Source of the DNA: Dissophora ornata
Lineage: Eukaryota; Mortierellomycota; Mortierellomycetes; Mortierellales; Mortierellaceae
Reading direction: 5' to 3'
DNA length: 54,592 bases
NCBI GenBank assembly: GCA_025201705.1
Contig: MU616693.1
Span: 1 to 54,592, forward strand
The position numbers and the translations under genes were made by a program. Positions 1-11,659 of this stretch are shown here, piece after piece (within the stretch, counting starts at the first letter, position 1; each line of letters starts with the position of its first letter). Below the pieces are notes generated by a model. The model saw only the letters and a list, made by a program, of their open reading frames with translations. It ran no database searches and was not told where the DNA came from.

Positions 1-366
1 GCCTCATTTTTTTTAACTCGGCTGTCCTTCCTTCAAGAGTGCACAAGGTTCGCGTCGCTGATTTACTCGTTATTGCCATCTCTGTTCTTCTACAGACATC
101 AATGAGTCGGATGTGCTGAATGGAGTTCTGCCTGGCATAAGGTATACCCATGCGGTCAGACAGGGCTCAAATCTGACATGCGGAAACGCCGTACCGAGGT
201 TGTTGTACACCGAGACCCTCTGTGTCGCTCTGGATTTTCGGAACGTGTATTCATAAAGTAAACCGGCTGTCACCTCGGTGGGAAATCTGGCAGCTATCCT
301 GCGATTTCTAATACTTGCTGGAGCCATGCCGTATCCATTATCCTCCATAGTTTAGGTTTGCGATAT
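1..366. repeat. dispersed repeat R1, copy a (left end cut by window)
   Basis: This stretch is repeated in the same orientation at 8557-8923, with roughly 90% identity by eye over about 260 compared bases; most differences are transitions. Both copies keep an open minus-strand frame (92 codons at 70-348; 87 codons at 8641-8904). About 15 of 87 residues differ although the DNA differs at well under 10% of sites, so the frame does not look protected by selection. I treat it as part of a mobile or dispersed element rather than a gene. In the second copy R1 is preceded by repeat R2, so R2 may lie just left of this window. Confidence 0.75.
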
Positions 367-1042
367 GATCATCGAGATTAAGACCTGGTGGGTATTTGTC
401 TTCGTGCAATCTATTCGCCAAGTACAATTAAAGAGGCGAGTGTCAAAAGACGCCTGTGCGAGTCACGTGACACTGGGCGCAGCCATGAGTGATACAAAAT
501 TGAGCGAAAACAAGACGCGGCATTCACCTGTGTGTCCATCATCCAGGGCGGCACTGTGTTCAAAGAAAGTATACAAGAACGAACACGCAGGTGTGATTTG
601 CGGGTACTGACAGGGCCCCGTCCATGGAAAGAATTGGCACCAAATTAACCTTTACCCTGAACACATTGGAGGGATCTTTTTCAAGTCCTTTTCTTCTGGC
701 GACTGGGAGAGAGAGAGAGATTGCGGCAGATAACACCATCTTTGTTACTTTCCTTCTTCATCATTTCTTTGCTGCTCATCACTCCTCTCAAGCATATTTT
801 GCCTTCCTCCAATGCAGAGGGGTTGTTTGTTGACCTATTGATTCATTCTTTGTTCGGATCATATTCCTCACCTAGTCAGACTGAAGGATTGCGGTGGATT
901 AATCCAGCTTGTCTGAGTGCCAAGTGGTAGGATTGGCTGCTGAAATTCCTTCTAACTTCAATATTCAGCAGCCAAATGGGTGCAAGAGTTTAAATGGAAT
1001 ATCATACGAGCTAGCTTCTTATTCTCTTCGTAAAGGCTCTAT
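367..1042. other. intergenic, 3' side of the NLR gene
   Basis: I see no convincing gene. Short open frames on the plus strand have no family resemblance and no splice context. A palindromic E-box-like site (gtcacgtgac) lies near 463-472. Confidence 0.5.
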
Positions 1043-4000
1043 CTACAGCGGAGACGGCTCACCTGCGGTCCCGCGTTGCAATAGGAGCAGTTTATTCAGT
1101 CGGCTTAACCCTGTCACGTCTTGTATTGATGTATTAAACAAATTAAGCATCTCTGGCGGAGATCTCCAATGCAACCGTACGAAACACTCCTTCCCATCTT
1201 CTATGACCTGCCACAGCCTCACTAAACCACCATCACATCCAGCAACAACATAATTACTGTCGGAAGTTGCTCTCCAGGCGATTTTGTTTACCTCAGCGTA
1301 GTTTTGAATCACCACACGACACTCGCCCGACGCAGTGTCCCACAACCGCACTGTCTTGTCCCAACTGCCAGATGCAATCTGATCACCTTTTGGCGAATAC
1401 ACGACGCTCGAAATCCTGTTGCTATGGCCGCTCAAGATGTGGCGGCAATCTCCTGTTTCAACGTCCCAAAGCCGAACTGTCTTGTCTGAACTGCCAGACG
1501 CAATCTGACCACCTTTTGGCGAATAAACGACGCTCCTAACACTGCCGCCATGGCCGCTCAAGGTGTGGCGGCAATATTTAGTTTCAGCGTCCCACAGCCG
1601 CACTGTCTTGTCATCACTGCCAGACGCAATCTGATCGCCTTTTGGCGAATACACGACGATCCAAACACTTTCATTATGGCCGCTCAAGGTGTGGCGGCAA
1701 TCTCCAGTATCAATGTCCCACAGCCGTACTGTCTTGTCATCGCTGCCAGATGCAATCTGATCGCCGTTTGGCGAATACACGACGCACCGAACCCAGTCGT
1801 TATGACCTCTCAAGATGTGGCGACAATCCCCGGTTTCAACGTCCCACAGCCGCACTGTCTTGTCGTCACTGCCAGACGCAATCTGACCACCGTTTGGCGA
1901 ATACACGATGCTCGGAATACCGCCGCTATGACCGCTCAATGTGTGGCGGCAATCTCCAGTTTCAACATTCCACAGCCGTACTGTCCTGTCCAAACTACCA
2001 GACGCAATCTGATCGCCTTTTGGCGAATAAACGGTGATTTCCACATTGCTATTATGGCCACGCAAGGTTTGACGGCAATCTCCGGTCTCAAAGTCCCACA
2101 GCCGCACTGTCTTGTCCCAACTACCGGACGCAATTCGATCGCCGTTTGGCGAATGTACGACACTCCTAACACTGCCACTATGACCGCTTATGCTGTAGCT
2201 GTTGTCTCCGGTTCCTACATTCCACAGCCGCACCGTCTTGTCATCACTTCCAGACGCAATCTGATCTCCTTTTGGCGAATACACGACGCTCCTAACATGG
2301 TCGCTATGGCCGCTCAAGGTGTGGCTGCAATCGCCAGTTTCAACATCCCACAGCCGCACAGTATTGTCCGAACTGCCAGACGCAATCTGATCTCCTTTTG
2401 GCGAATACACGACGCTCGTAACAAAGTCGCCATGGCCGCTCAATGTGTGGCGGCAATCTCCGGTTTCAACATCCCACAGCCGCACTGTCTTGTCCCAACT
2501 ACCAGACGCAATCTGATCACCGTTTGGCGAATACACGACGCTTTTAACACCGCCGCTATGACCGCTTATGCTGCAGTGGTTCTCCCCGGTTCCAACATCC
2601 CACAGCTGCACTGTCTTGTCTGAACTGCCAGACGCAATCTGATCTCCTTTTGGCGAATACACGACGCACCGAACCCAGTCGCTATGCCCGTTCAAGGTGC
2701 GGGAGCAGTCTCCGGCTTCAACGTCCCACAGCCGCACTGTCTTATCTGAACTGCCAGACGCAATCTGATCTCCTTTTGGCGAAAACACGACGCTCGAAAC
2801 ACTGTCGCTGTGGCCGCTCAAGGTGCGGCGGCAATCTCCAGTATCAATGTCCCACAGCCGCACTGTCTTATCATCACTGCCAGACGCAATTTGATCTCCT
2901 TTTGGCGAATACACGACGATCCAAACTTCGCCACTATGGCCGCTCAAGGCGTAGCGGCAATCTCCGGTCTCAGCATCCCACAATCGCACTGTCTGGTCCG
3001 AGCTTCCAGACGCAATCTGATCACCACTCGGTGACCATGCAACGCTATTAATGTCTCTGAAATGGCCGCTCAAGGTCTTCGTTTTTTCCCAGCCCGATGT
3101 TGTGTAGATGCTGATGTTGCCGCCTTTAAGACCAACAACGAATGTTCTGCCATCTGGTGAATATACGCAGCACATTATCTCCCATTCTTCCAAGAGAAAT
3201 GGCAGCTCGCCAAACTGTACGCCTGCCATCTGTGCCCCGCTTAAATTAGCTTCGTGAAGCGATGCGCTGCGAAGAATCACATCTCTCATGTCTGCCCCTT
3301 GCAACTGAGCAGATTCAAATGCGCCGTGACTCAGGTCCGCTCCTGGAATCCGTATGCCCTGTAAACCCGCTTCATTAAACTGCTTTCCTGATCTGATCAA
3401 TATCGTAATCGCGTTGGCTGCAGCTCTGCGCACTGTCTCGAGATCCGCTGTTTCTGTTTTCGATCGCTCGATCACCGCCAGTAGCTGTTTCTTGAAGAGA
3501 GGTTCCTGTTGGACACGCTCAGCCAAGAATCGCAGAATCGATGGCTCACCCACAAAGCTCCTGTTCCCTAAAGGTGATTCAAGCACCGGTAACTCGATGG
3601 TATCGACCACTTCCTCAGTAACATCATGCCTCTTAGAGCTGAAATCCGAATTGCCATTCCTCCGGCGTGACGCCGTTGTAGTTGTCTCCACCATCCTTGG
3701 CCCTTCTCTCCCTCCCTTCTGCGGCTCAAATACCGCCCGTGCCAAACTGTATTCCAAAAGCGATTGATGGATAAACCGGTACTGGTTACCACTGCGCTTC
3801 AGAGGACAAGCCTCACGCAAAAGTTTTGTCTCGTCTCCCTGACCGAAGAACGCTTCTTTCCAAGCTCCGTCATTTCTGAGTGACGGATACTCGACCACAG
3901 AACTACCAGATTGGTTCTGAAAGATTGCCGTCGCCAAGCCTTTCAAATACCCAATGCCTTTTTGCTTGAATCCTTCATCCGACAACCTCTCAAACACTTC

Positions 4001-7000
4001 CCTCTCTTGTTCGCTTGCCGTCTCAATTAGTCGTATTTTGCCGCGATCCAGCCATTGCTCCACGAACTGGTCATACAGTTCGACTCTAGTGATACGAGCC
4101 GCCAAGAGATTTTGTCCTGCATCTACCATGCCGGGCAAAACTTGCAGCGACAAAGTTAACAGAAAAGGGTTCGTCACAAGGTCTTTCAATCCCGGAGTCC
4201 GATCAAGTGCTCGCAAGTAGTCGTCGATCTGCCACTTCGGATCGTTTGTTGATACAAACTTCTCGATGTAATCCTTAATCTGATCCTTAGTAAACGGTGC
4301 AATAATTGCCTCTTGGAACCGGAGCGACCCTGCTTGTTGGTTGCGGTCCATCGGTTGAAATCGATCCCGGTAGTCGGAGCCGAGGTACTCGCTGCGGCAA
4401 CTGATCACCATTTGAGCACGCCATCCCCCTTGTAGATTCAGTCGGTTTCTCTGGTACAAGTTGTGCATCTGTCGACTCTCGTCATACCCGTCGCAAATCA
4501 AGATGAAGTTGCGGCGGTCCCTCAGCTCCTGGATTTGACGGTCGGTGAATCCTTCATCCTGCAGTTGTTTGGCGACTAGATTATGCTCGGGATTTTGGAT
4601 TGCCGCCAACGTGATGAAGAGTGGAATCCGGCCGACATTTTTCTTGTAACTGTTCCACAGGTCGCATTCTAGTTCTTGGTTAAATGTAGATTTCCCCGCT
4701 CCAGAATCGCCAAGCACCAAAAACACTTTTCTCTCGCTCTCAAGGAACTCCTTGACTTTATCCATCAAAGGGAAAAGGGTGTCATCGCTGGCTTTTAGGC
4801 TGGTCTTGGCCTGTGGAGAAATATAAACGGATTTGCCTCTTTCTTCTAATCGTCGAACTTTAAATTGGCGCAAACGGGTTTCGGCGTCTGGATTGTTTTG
4901 AACACGGTCTAGCAGGGACGTAGACAACAGCGAGGGCAAGGCCACCTTCAGTAAATGTAAACCTGGACCGTCCTCTAGGCAAGCTCGGTAAAGCGCCTGC
5001 TTCTTGCCATCCCCATCCGTTTCCAACTCTTGGAGCAAGGCTTTGGCGGCTACAACATTTAAATGATACGAAATACGTTAGTATTTGATTACATATCAGT
5101 AAGTATTGTAGCAATGTCTACAGTCGTTTTCACCCCTCCCTCATACCCTGCGTTTCTATTCTGTATGAAGTTGACAGCTGCATGAGAATATCGAGGGTCA
5201 ATTGCTTGATGTTGGTATGATGGCCCCAGACACTGTCGCTTTGATACATCTCCCCTAGAAACGCCACAGCGCTTGTTCGAGAGTCGTCATCGCACTGCTC
5301 ATTAGCTGCAAGCTCCCCGAGACGTAGACATAATCCCCATTGAAATATAGGATCACGCCGGCAAGGCACTTCACAGACTAGTCTCTTGAACTCGATGAGC
5401 TGGCCATTTCGAAGCAAGATATCTGCACCACGTAATGCCGGATACCAAGCACGTTTGCGACTGAAGCTCAATCCTTCCTTAAGATACTCTAGAAATTGTT
5501 GCCCACTCTCCGTCAGGGCGCTAACGTTTCCATACGCGCTTTTGGCCACTTTACAGACCTCTGCTGCTCCGGCAAGCCCTTCCTGAATATGGTTCAAGCC
5601 TTCCACAAACTGGTTGAGATCCAAGCCTTTCACTGCGCTCACGAGGCCTGCAACTCCCTTGACCACTTTTCCTGTGCGCCGCTGCGTGGCTTGCCAGGGT
5701 GCCTCATCATCCGGGACGTACAGTAATGCTTGAGAGGCGTAAGCCGCTTGATAGACCAGGAATGGGTCGGTATCGCCTTCTAGCCTATGCAAATAGGCAG
5801 CGAGAGGAGCATGGAGCTTTTCACGGTCTAGACCCTTGATCTTGGTATCAGCCATGGCATCCAAGACCCGTGATATCGTCAACGTTAGTTGGTAGATGTA
5901 ATCTGGCGACTGCTCGTGAGTACCTCTTAAGCGCCCACTGATAAGCTCTAGTATCTTGAATAGATGGTCGGCGTTGAGGTGACCTGGACGAGCGCGTTGG
6001 ACAAGTTGCGCCAGTCCTTCAAGTAGATCGGAATCCAACAACTCTGATTGCTCGATACCATGGAACAGCTGCTGGAGTAATTTTTGAAGTTCGTGTTTCT
6101 CGAGAACCGGGACCAGGCACACGACTTCTGCCACAATATTCGCGTCCTTGAGTTCATCGTGAGTGAATTCCTTAAGCATATTGATCGCCAACATCCTCAA
6201 CCTTTCGTGCTCATCTGTGTCATGTTCAATGGCCTTTCGCCAGTCGTGCTCAGACTGATCGAGTGCGTCCTCGATGAACTGCTTAGGCTGTAAAAGGGCG
6301 AGGCAGTGAACGAGCTGGGATATGTTTCCAAAACGCTCATAGACTTTTGGCAGTTTGTTTATGTCGGGAGGCTGATCCACGTCCTTTGCAAAAATATGTG
6401 GAGGGACTGTCGCAATGTCGCGGCTTGAACTGTTCTGAGTCAGAGAACGAGGAGGAGGTGGAGGAGGAGACACTACGCGAACGACAGACGGGTCCGCAGC
6501 AGGATCCACAGTGGGATTTGTAAAGGGATCTGCAACGGGAGGAGATGCGACGTTGTTGGAGCGAGAGGAGGATTGGGCTGGCAGCTGAACACGTCCTCTA
6601 TGGCATATTGATTTTGCAGCATCTCAGTACGGTTAGATATACGAGTCTTGAACGTCCAGCAAAAAATATTGCCATCGCTTACATACCCCCATTTTTCTTC
6701 ATTCTTGCAGCAGGTTTGTGCTTTGGTGCGACGCCCCAAACCGTCCAAAAGCTTGCCCAGTTCAGAATAAGTGGTCGCAATCTCATTGCACAGAGTTCGA
6801 TCCTCGGCACGTGTGGACGAAACATAGGTCTTTCTCACGGATGTTCTTATGCGGGTCAAGGCTGATTCTGCATCGTTGCAAAGCATCAGAGCCAGTTCAG
6901 AACTCTTTGCTTTGCGCGCGTTCCCCAGATGGACATTGGCCAAATCCAATGCGGCTTGTGGCGTGAGGACGCTTCTCCATGGTGAAAACGGACTGCTGAG

Positions 7001-7003
7001 CAT
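1043..7003 (-). CDS. NLR-like protein: helical N-terminus, NACHT NTPase, pentapeptide repeats, WD40 propellers
   Basis: Three exons: 7003-6687, 6597-5147 and 5049-1043. The GT-AG introns are 89 and 97 bp and the product is 1,924 aa. Residues 1-105 are helical and are followed by a Pro-rich linker. About 150-590 is an ARM/HEAT-like helical region. The NACHT module starts near 690, with Walker A GDSGAGKS (about 703-710) and a Walker B-like ICDGYDE (about 774-780). Pentapeptide-type A(D/N)LxxA repeats lie near 1156-1200, then 14 near-identical WD40 units plus degenerate flanking blades to about residue 1865. The order sensor-linker, NTPase, propeller is that of fungal STAND/NLR proteins, which act in non-self recognition or programmed cell death in filamentous fungi. 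The ligand here is unknown. Phase at both junctions supports the model: 5,775 nt in frame with no internal stop. It is flanked by R1 repeats and may be a recently shuffled accessory gene. Confidence 0.88.
1250..3090 (-). repeat. tandem 126-bp array encoding 42-aa WD40 units
   Basis: Fourteen direct units of about 126 bp, each encoding GH-x(n)-YSPKGDQIASGS-x-DKTVRLWD or a close variant. Variation is concentrated in the residues after GH(S/N/G), the residue before DKTV (S, D, W or L), and after RLW(D/N). These are blade-surface positions in WD40 domains. The DNA is similar enough for unequal exchange. It also creates long antisense open frames on the plus strand, which are shadows. Confidence 0.9.
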
Positions 7004-7843
7004 ATCGATTTCTGATAGCCCGCCTGTTCCTTCTTTTTCTATCCTTTTTTTTTTCTTCTGCCTTTGTTCTTAACTATCCGGGAATAGATTTGATAGTAGT
7101 GTTAGCGACTCTGATGTCAAGCGCCGGGAGGCCGGAGTAGCCAGAGAATGCAAGGAAGACTTGATGAATACAAGTGGGATACAATGCAGTTAAGGAGGCG
7201 ATGTGGCCCTGTGACTGTAATTGTGGCAAAAGGTTTGACATGTTCTTTAGACTATGACAATGTTTAATGCTCATCAAGAGGGCTTGATTATCATTTTACA
7301 GACGCTTTTAGAGCGCTTCTCAAGGGCCGCAAAGCAGTGGCTCAGCTCAAATACGAATCTGCATTCCCGTTGTTCAAGACGGTCGGCACAGGACCAACGT
7401 ACCAAGGTGGTTGAGCAGAGTGACGTTCTATACTTCTAGCAGCGATGGCTGTTACCAGACGGAAAGGGTCGCCATCCATCTCACAGTTATGTCCATTATT
7501 CTAAACCACATGCGCTCTACTGCCATTCTAAAACATCATTGGTTTGAACAGCCTGATCCAGGGACGGATAAAAGTGACTTATTGTGGATTACCTCTTTCT
7601 GTTGTTGCACTGTGCTTAGTCAGGTCTTGCGGATAGGCGCGAGATACAAAGCGAAGATAGAAAGAATGGTAAGCGACAAGAATTGATGATAGCTCCTGAG
7701 TGGTCGAGCCGTGGGTGTAGCAGGGAAGTGGAAAAGTGGAAGAAAGGGACGAAAGACACAGTTCCCCCTCCCTCTATCTTTGAAGAACCATCTTGTCGCC
7801 TTTCGCCATTGCCCTCGTGTAACTTGTCATGGGCTCTCTTAGA
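7004..7843. other. 5' flank of the NLR gene, no gene seen
   Basis: Contains the presumed promoter of the NLR gene, with a pyrimidine-rich tract (about 7020-7065) just upstream of its start codon. The remaining open frames are short and without family resemblance. Confidence 0.4.
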
Positions 7844-8395
7844 AAAAGGACAGTCGAACAAGGCATGTTCCCATTTGTCCTCAATTATTGATTGCACTGC
7901 CTCACATCATCTGCTGTGGCATGTTTTTCTCGTGGTTCCTGGACCCCATTAATGCGCCTCCGACGAGTAAATTTTTTTGCTCATCAAAGTCTTGCTCAAC
8001 TGACCTACTCGACTTGATCGACTTGCTCGCTTTGAAGTAAGGTGTGATCAATGTAGGAGCCGTTCATCTGGGAGAGTGGTTTAGCCTAAGTCCTTCGCTC
8101 AATAACCAGCGTGGTTCAAGTCGACTTTATTAAGTAACCAAATACTTAGCAATTATAAAGGTCATAAAAATGCCTTACTTAGCGAAAAAATGTAGTGGAG
8201 GGATTCTCCATGGAGGTCCCGCCTTTTCCTTTTAATCGCGCTCAAGTGTGAGAAAAGTCAGTAAACGTTCAATAATGAATGTATATCCTACGTTGTCCTT
8301 TTGCAACCGCATCTCCAATGAGATAAAAACAGCGAGAGAGACCTTTCCCCACAAACCCTAACACCATCACTTTATATTTTTTTTCTCGCGCACTT
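7844..8395. repeat. dispersed repeat R2, copy a
   Basis: Direct repeat of 12275-12754. Shared stretches include the segment around ctgcctcacatcatctgctg and a long block from the gtgtgatcaatgtagg motif to the T-rich ctcgcgcacttgt. Small indels separate the copies, the largest around 8090-8130 where this copy is longer. Continuous with R1 copy b through about 160 bp, suggesting one composite element of about 1.1 kb. No transposase was recognised; it could be a non-autonomous element or an LTR-like fragment. Confidence 0.7.
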
Positions 8396-8556
8396 GTGCG
8401 AAGTAAATCCTTTCCGCTTGTTCTGATGATTGGACTTTTTTTACAGCCAAAAAGCTCTCACTGTAGCTCCATGCTTCATATATCCAGCTTCCCCTCCCCC
8501 CTCCCCCTTCTCCACATTCAATTTTTTGCAAAGGGGTACATGGGCTGGCGCTGTCA

Positions 8557-8923
8557 GCCTCATTTTTTTTTAATCGGCTGTCCTTCCTTAAAGAGTGCAC
8601 AAGGTTCGCGTCGCTGATTTACTCGTTAATACCATCTCTGTTATTCTATAGATATCAGTGAGTCGGATGTGCTGAATGGAGTTCTGCCTGGCATAAGATA
8701 TACCCGTGCGGTTAGACAGGACTCAAATCTGACACGCGGAAACGCTGCACCGAGGTTGTTGCACACCGAGACCCTCTTTGGCGCTCTGGATTTTCGGAAC
8801 GTGTATTCATAAAGTAAACCGGCTGTCACCTCGGTGGACAATATGGCAGCTACTCTGCGGTTCCCAGTACTTGCTGAAACCATGCCGTATCCATTATCCT
8901 CCATAGTTTAGGTTCGCGATATC
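8557..8923. repeat. dispersed repeat R1, copy b
   Basis: Second copy of the repeat at the left edge of the window, same orientation, beginning with the gcctcattttt tract and ending at the shared gcgatat. It contains an uninterrupted 87-codon minus-strand frame starting MEDNGYGM, as does copy a. Confidence 0.75.
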
Positions 8924-9026
8924 AAGACCAAGTAGACAATCCATTTCTACAAGCCTGTCTCAACGTGTTCCATATGTGACTGCATTACACCCTTAAGTAT
9001 AAGAAATATATTCTGGTGGCTCTCCA

Positions 9027-9210
9027 TGAACCGCGACTGACAAAAAAAGCTCGTGTTAGGAATGCTTCGACGTGGTGCAACCTCGACTCGGCGGCATAGG
9101 AAGTGCGCACCCTGCAGCTATGGTCCTCATGGATCCATGGTTGTTGTAAGGGCCGTGTGTTCCCTGATGCTGGTTCTTTGCTGTTGGCAAAGAGTGCACA
9201 TTGGGTCGGA
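9027..9210. repeat. 184-bp direct duplication, unit 1
   Basis: Nearly identical to 9423-9606, from ccatgaaccgcgactgac to gcaaagagtgcacattgg, differing by a few substitutions and a 2-nt indel. The units are separated by about 210 bp. No coding function recognised. Confidence 0.8.
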
Positions 9211-9422
9211 CACCCCTGACAACTGCATTTGCTGCTGCGGCGAATATTTTTTCGTTGTAGCAGTGGTAACAAAATGTGGGCCTGCTTGTCGAGTTTGTTA
9301 GCGGAGTATCTGGCACTCTGATGGCGCGAGGTTGCACCGAGGGGCATTTGAGCACGATGTTTCTTGGTACATGGTCGTGTTTATTTCCAGAAGCTAATTT
9401 ATTGTGTCGCATTGTTTTACAT

Positions 9423-9606
9423 CACCATGAACCGCGACTGACAAAAAAAGCTCTCGTGTTAGGAATGTTTAGACGTGGTGCAACCTCGACTCGGCGGCAT
9501 AGGAAGTGCGCGCCCTGCAGCTATGGTCCTCATGGATCCATGGCTGTTGTAAGGGCCGTGTGTTCCCTGATGCTGGTTCTTTGCTGTTGGCAAAGAGTGC
9601 ACATTG
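9423..9606. repeat. 184-bp direct duplication, unit 2, abutting a pseudogene
   Basis: Second unit of the pair. Its right edge (gcacattgg) runs directly into a truncated copy of the DPH6-like gene; unit 1 continues into unrelated sequence at the same point. The duplication edge and the pseudogene breakpoint therefore coincide. Confidence 0.8.
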
Positions 9607-10180
9607 GATCAGATTGACAAGCATGGTACATATCCCGTAGTCGATATCCTCAACGTGTGCGACAACTTTATGGCAAGAGCGACCCAGGACGTATTCGAAC
9701 TTTCCTGTCCAATTTAGGCCATTGACCGCCACAAGCTGTTGGACATTGTCTTTGAGCGCCAGTTCGAGCTGCTTATCACCTGTGCCTCCATCAATAAACT
9801 GGGTGACGACAAGGAGCTGGCACGCAAGTTTGTAGAATCGAAGCTTACACCGACGTTTATGAAGGATACCCTTGAGCCAAGAGAGAAGGAGGTTGACATG
9901 GGCAGTGAGCTGGGCGAGTTCCATACGATGGTCCTGACTGTCCCCGGACTGTACAATGGATACCGCATTGAATATGAGGGCCACCAGACTGTCGAGGGAG
10001 AGTTTATGTTCATGGAGTTTGATAGTGTCAAGCTTGTCAAAGACACAAAGTGAAGGGAAATGCTACATCCAGAGAGCCAATAAACGATAGACACCATAGA
10101 GATGCACTGGTCCAGCAGAGTGTCTCGATATTCTTTCACAGCCGTTCTCCAAAAGCAATATGCACAACGACTACCATTCC
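9607..10180 (+). pseudogene. truncated DPH6-like PP-loop ATPase pseudogene (DNA duplicate)
   Basis: Copy of the 3' part of the gene at 49231-50021, in the opposite orientation. Homology begins inside the parent's intron (parent position about 49678), retains the intron's 3' end (parent acceptor cccgtag), and runs through exon 2, the stop and about 120 bp of 3' flank to near 10180. The start codon, SGGKD-type PP-loop and exon 1 are absent. The Trp codon of the parent's PIWAID is TAG here (9716-9718), so the frame is broken. Downstream residues are highly conserved (FMKDTLEPREKEVDMG and others). Intron and flank retention show a DNA-level copy, not a retrocopy. Confidence 0.92.
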
Positions 10181-10293
10181 TCTTCTTTCCCTTCTTAAAA
10201 CTTGATGATGACACATCTCCAGGACTGAAACTCTATATTTTTTTGGTGGCGTACGCTATTTATTTTTCTATGAAACGATGATGGTGGTGGGAG

Positions 10294-10343
10294 GATCTAC
10301 GCTAGTATCGATCCTGATGATCTACGCTAGTATCGATCCTGAT
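10294..10343. repeat. 25-bp tandem duplication across a stop codon
   Basis: Two perfect adjacent copies of a 25-bp unit beginning gatctacgctagtatcgatc. The minus-strand stop codon of the neighbouring PD-(D/E)XK-like gene lies inside the second copy, so the duplication is at the end of that reading frame. Confidence 0.9.
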
Positions 10344-11510
10344 GATCCAGTGGAAGAACCCAGGCTTGAAATGGATCGGGCATGGAGCACACAATCCACG
10401 CTTGCCTGAATTCTTCTTTTGAAGGATATCGCCGCCCGCACCGTGTCAGCGAGTTTAAACAACATCGAGGCTTGTATCGGCACCTCCGTTTTGGCCACGA
10501 CATAGATGAGGTAAATGCCACAATCTAGTCGCGCCTCCAGGAACGAAATGGTGTATCCTGAACAGAAGATGCCGAAAGTGCGCGCCTCGGCGATGCGGTG
10601 CGGATCGTCATCAGGAAGGTGGCGCAGGAGAAGGCGGAGGTTGGCTACCATCGCCTTCTCGACCTTCATGAGGTCGGCCCGCCGCCCTGCTAGCTGGGAA
10701 TGCGGCTTTGCTTCCATCACGACCAAATCGGCCTTCAGTCCGACGTGGAAAAGCAGGGCATCGTGTCGCAGGTCTTCCTTGTAGGGGTCCAATGCCCTGC
10801 TCTTTATGTCCGTCATCCTGTACTCAGTATCACCGATGGATTTGATGATAGAGAGTAGAGGGCCGTGGACGTTGGAAGCAAACCAGCCTTCCCGCCAGCC
10901 ACTTGTCGAGGTTGGCCCCTCCCACATGTCCATCCTAATAAAATATTAAACGGAATAGGAGACCAAGGTTAATATCGTGTACTAAAATATTTTGTCAAGC
11001 ATACTCTCCAAAGTATCTTAACACTTACATCGTATCGAAGGCTCGCCAAATGTACGCCAACTCCTGACCCCGGGTGCTGCGTCCAAGGCCCCTCATTCTT
11101 GGATAGTGCTCTTTGAGCACATCGGTCAGCGTCTCAATGGAGGTCAAGTGCTGGAAAGCATTGAGCGCTTCCTCCAAATCATCGACAGCTTCTCGATCCA
11201 AGTGGTATGGACGCAGCTCGGAGCGGATACTTCCCAACGCGACGTTGGAAAGGGCGTTTCTGTCGGAGATTAGCGCAAGGTTAAAAACCTTCACCTCCTT
11301 CCATAGCTTGCGGGCATTGGCGGCCCACGAGGCGGTGCGCTTTTGTCGCTTCCCGTGCCAGTTGTCTGGGTGCAACAGTATTGTCCACTGTTTCATAATC
11401 AGCTGCCCCACTGCATAACAACACCTCCCTCCTTGTAGATTGCACGCTCCTCTCTTGTACAATAAACGGCATTCGTTCCTGCCTATTCCCCAGATCCCTA
11501 CTTCCTCCAC
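10322..11510 (-). CDS. PD-(D/E)XK nuclease-like family protein (possibly 5' incomplete)
   Basis: Two exons, up to 11510-11029 and 10934-10322, with a 94-bp GT-AG intron. The maximal frame is 364 aa (GTG at 11510). The true start may be a downstream ATG (MKQW, near 11397) or an upstream exon. The C-terminal half has a strand-strand-helix pattern with KADLVVMEAKP, which fits the D...ExK core of PD-(D/E)XK folds, followed by a basic helix and an EVPI-type strand. I recognise this as a lineage-expanded family of early-diverging fungi. Nuclease activity is inference, and a Crinkler-type or transposon-linked role is possible. Two related but broken copies lie at 23.7-25.4 and 28.5-29.9 kb. The sequence just upstream is degenerate, so this copy too may be decaying. 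Confidence 0.6.
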
Positions 11511-11659
11511 TGCCTCCCTCTGTTACTGTTACACTGGGCTACTGTGGTCGAGGAACGGTCCTGCCGACTTTCCAACCTTCTTACTCGCTGACCTTGCCGA
11601 CTTCAACTTCGAAAGGGCCCCTAGAATATATAGAACGGAACGCGTTATTGACAAGCTCA

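Noticed and set aside
70..348. Minus-strand frame starting MEDNGYGM in R1 as a gene
   Set aside because: Both R1 copies are open, but amino-acid change is as frequent as expected without selection.
1550..2623. Long plus-strand open frame (357 codons) and smaller neighbours
   Set aside because: It is antisense to the WD40 array and owes its length to the 126-bp periodicity.
1250..3090. Regular repeat spacing resembling a CRISPR array
   Set aside because: The whole unit is conserved coding sequence of a WD40 protein; there are no unique spacers, and the DNA is eukaryotic.
9607..10180. Processed retrocopy of the DPH6-like mRNA
   Set aside because: The copy retains intron sequence and 3' flanking DNA and lacks a poly-A tract.
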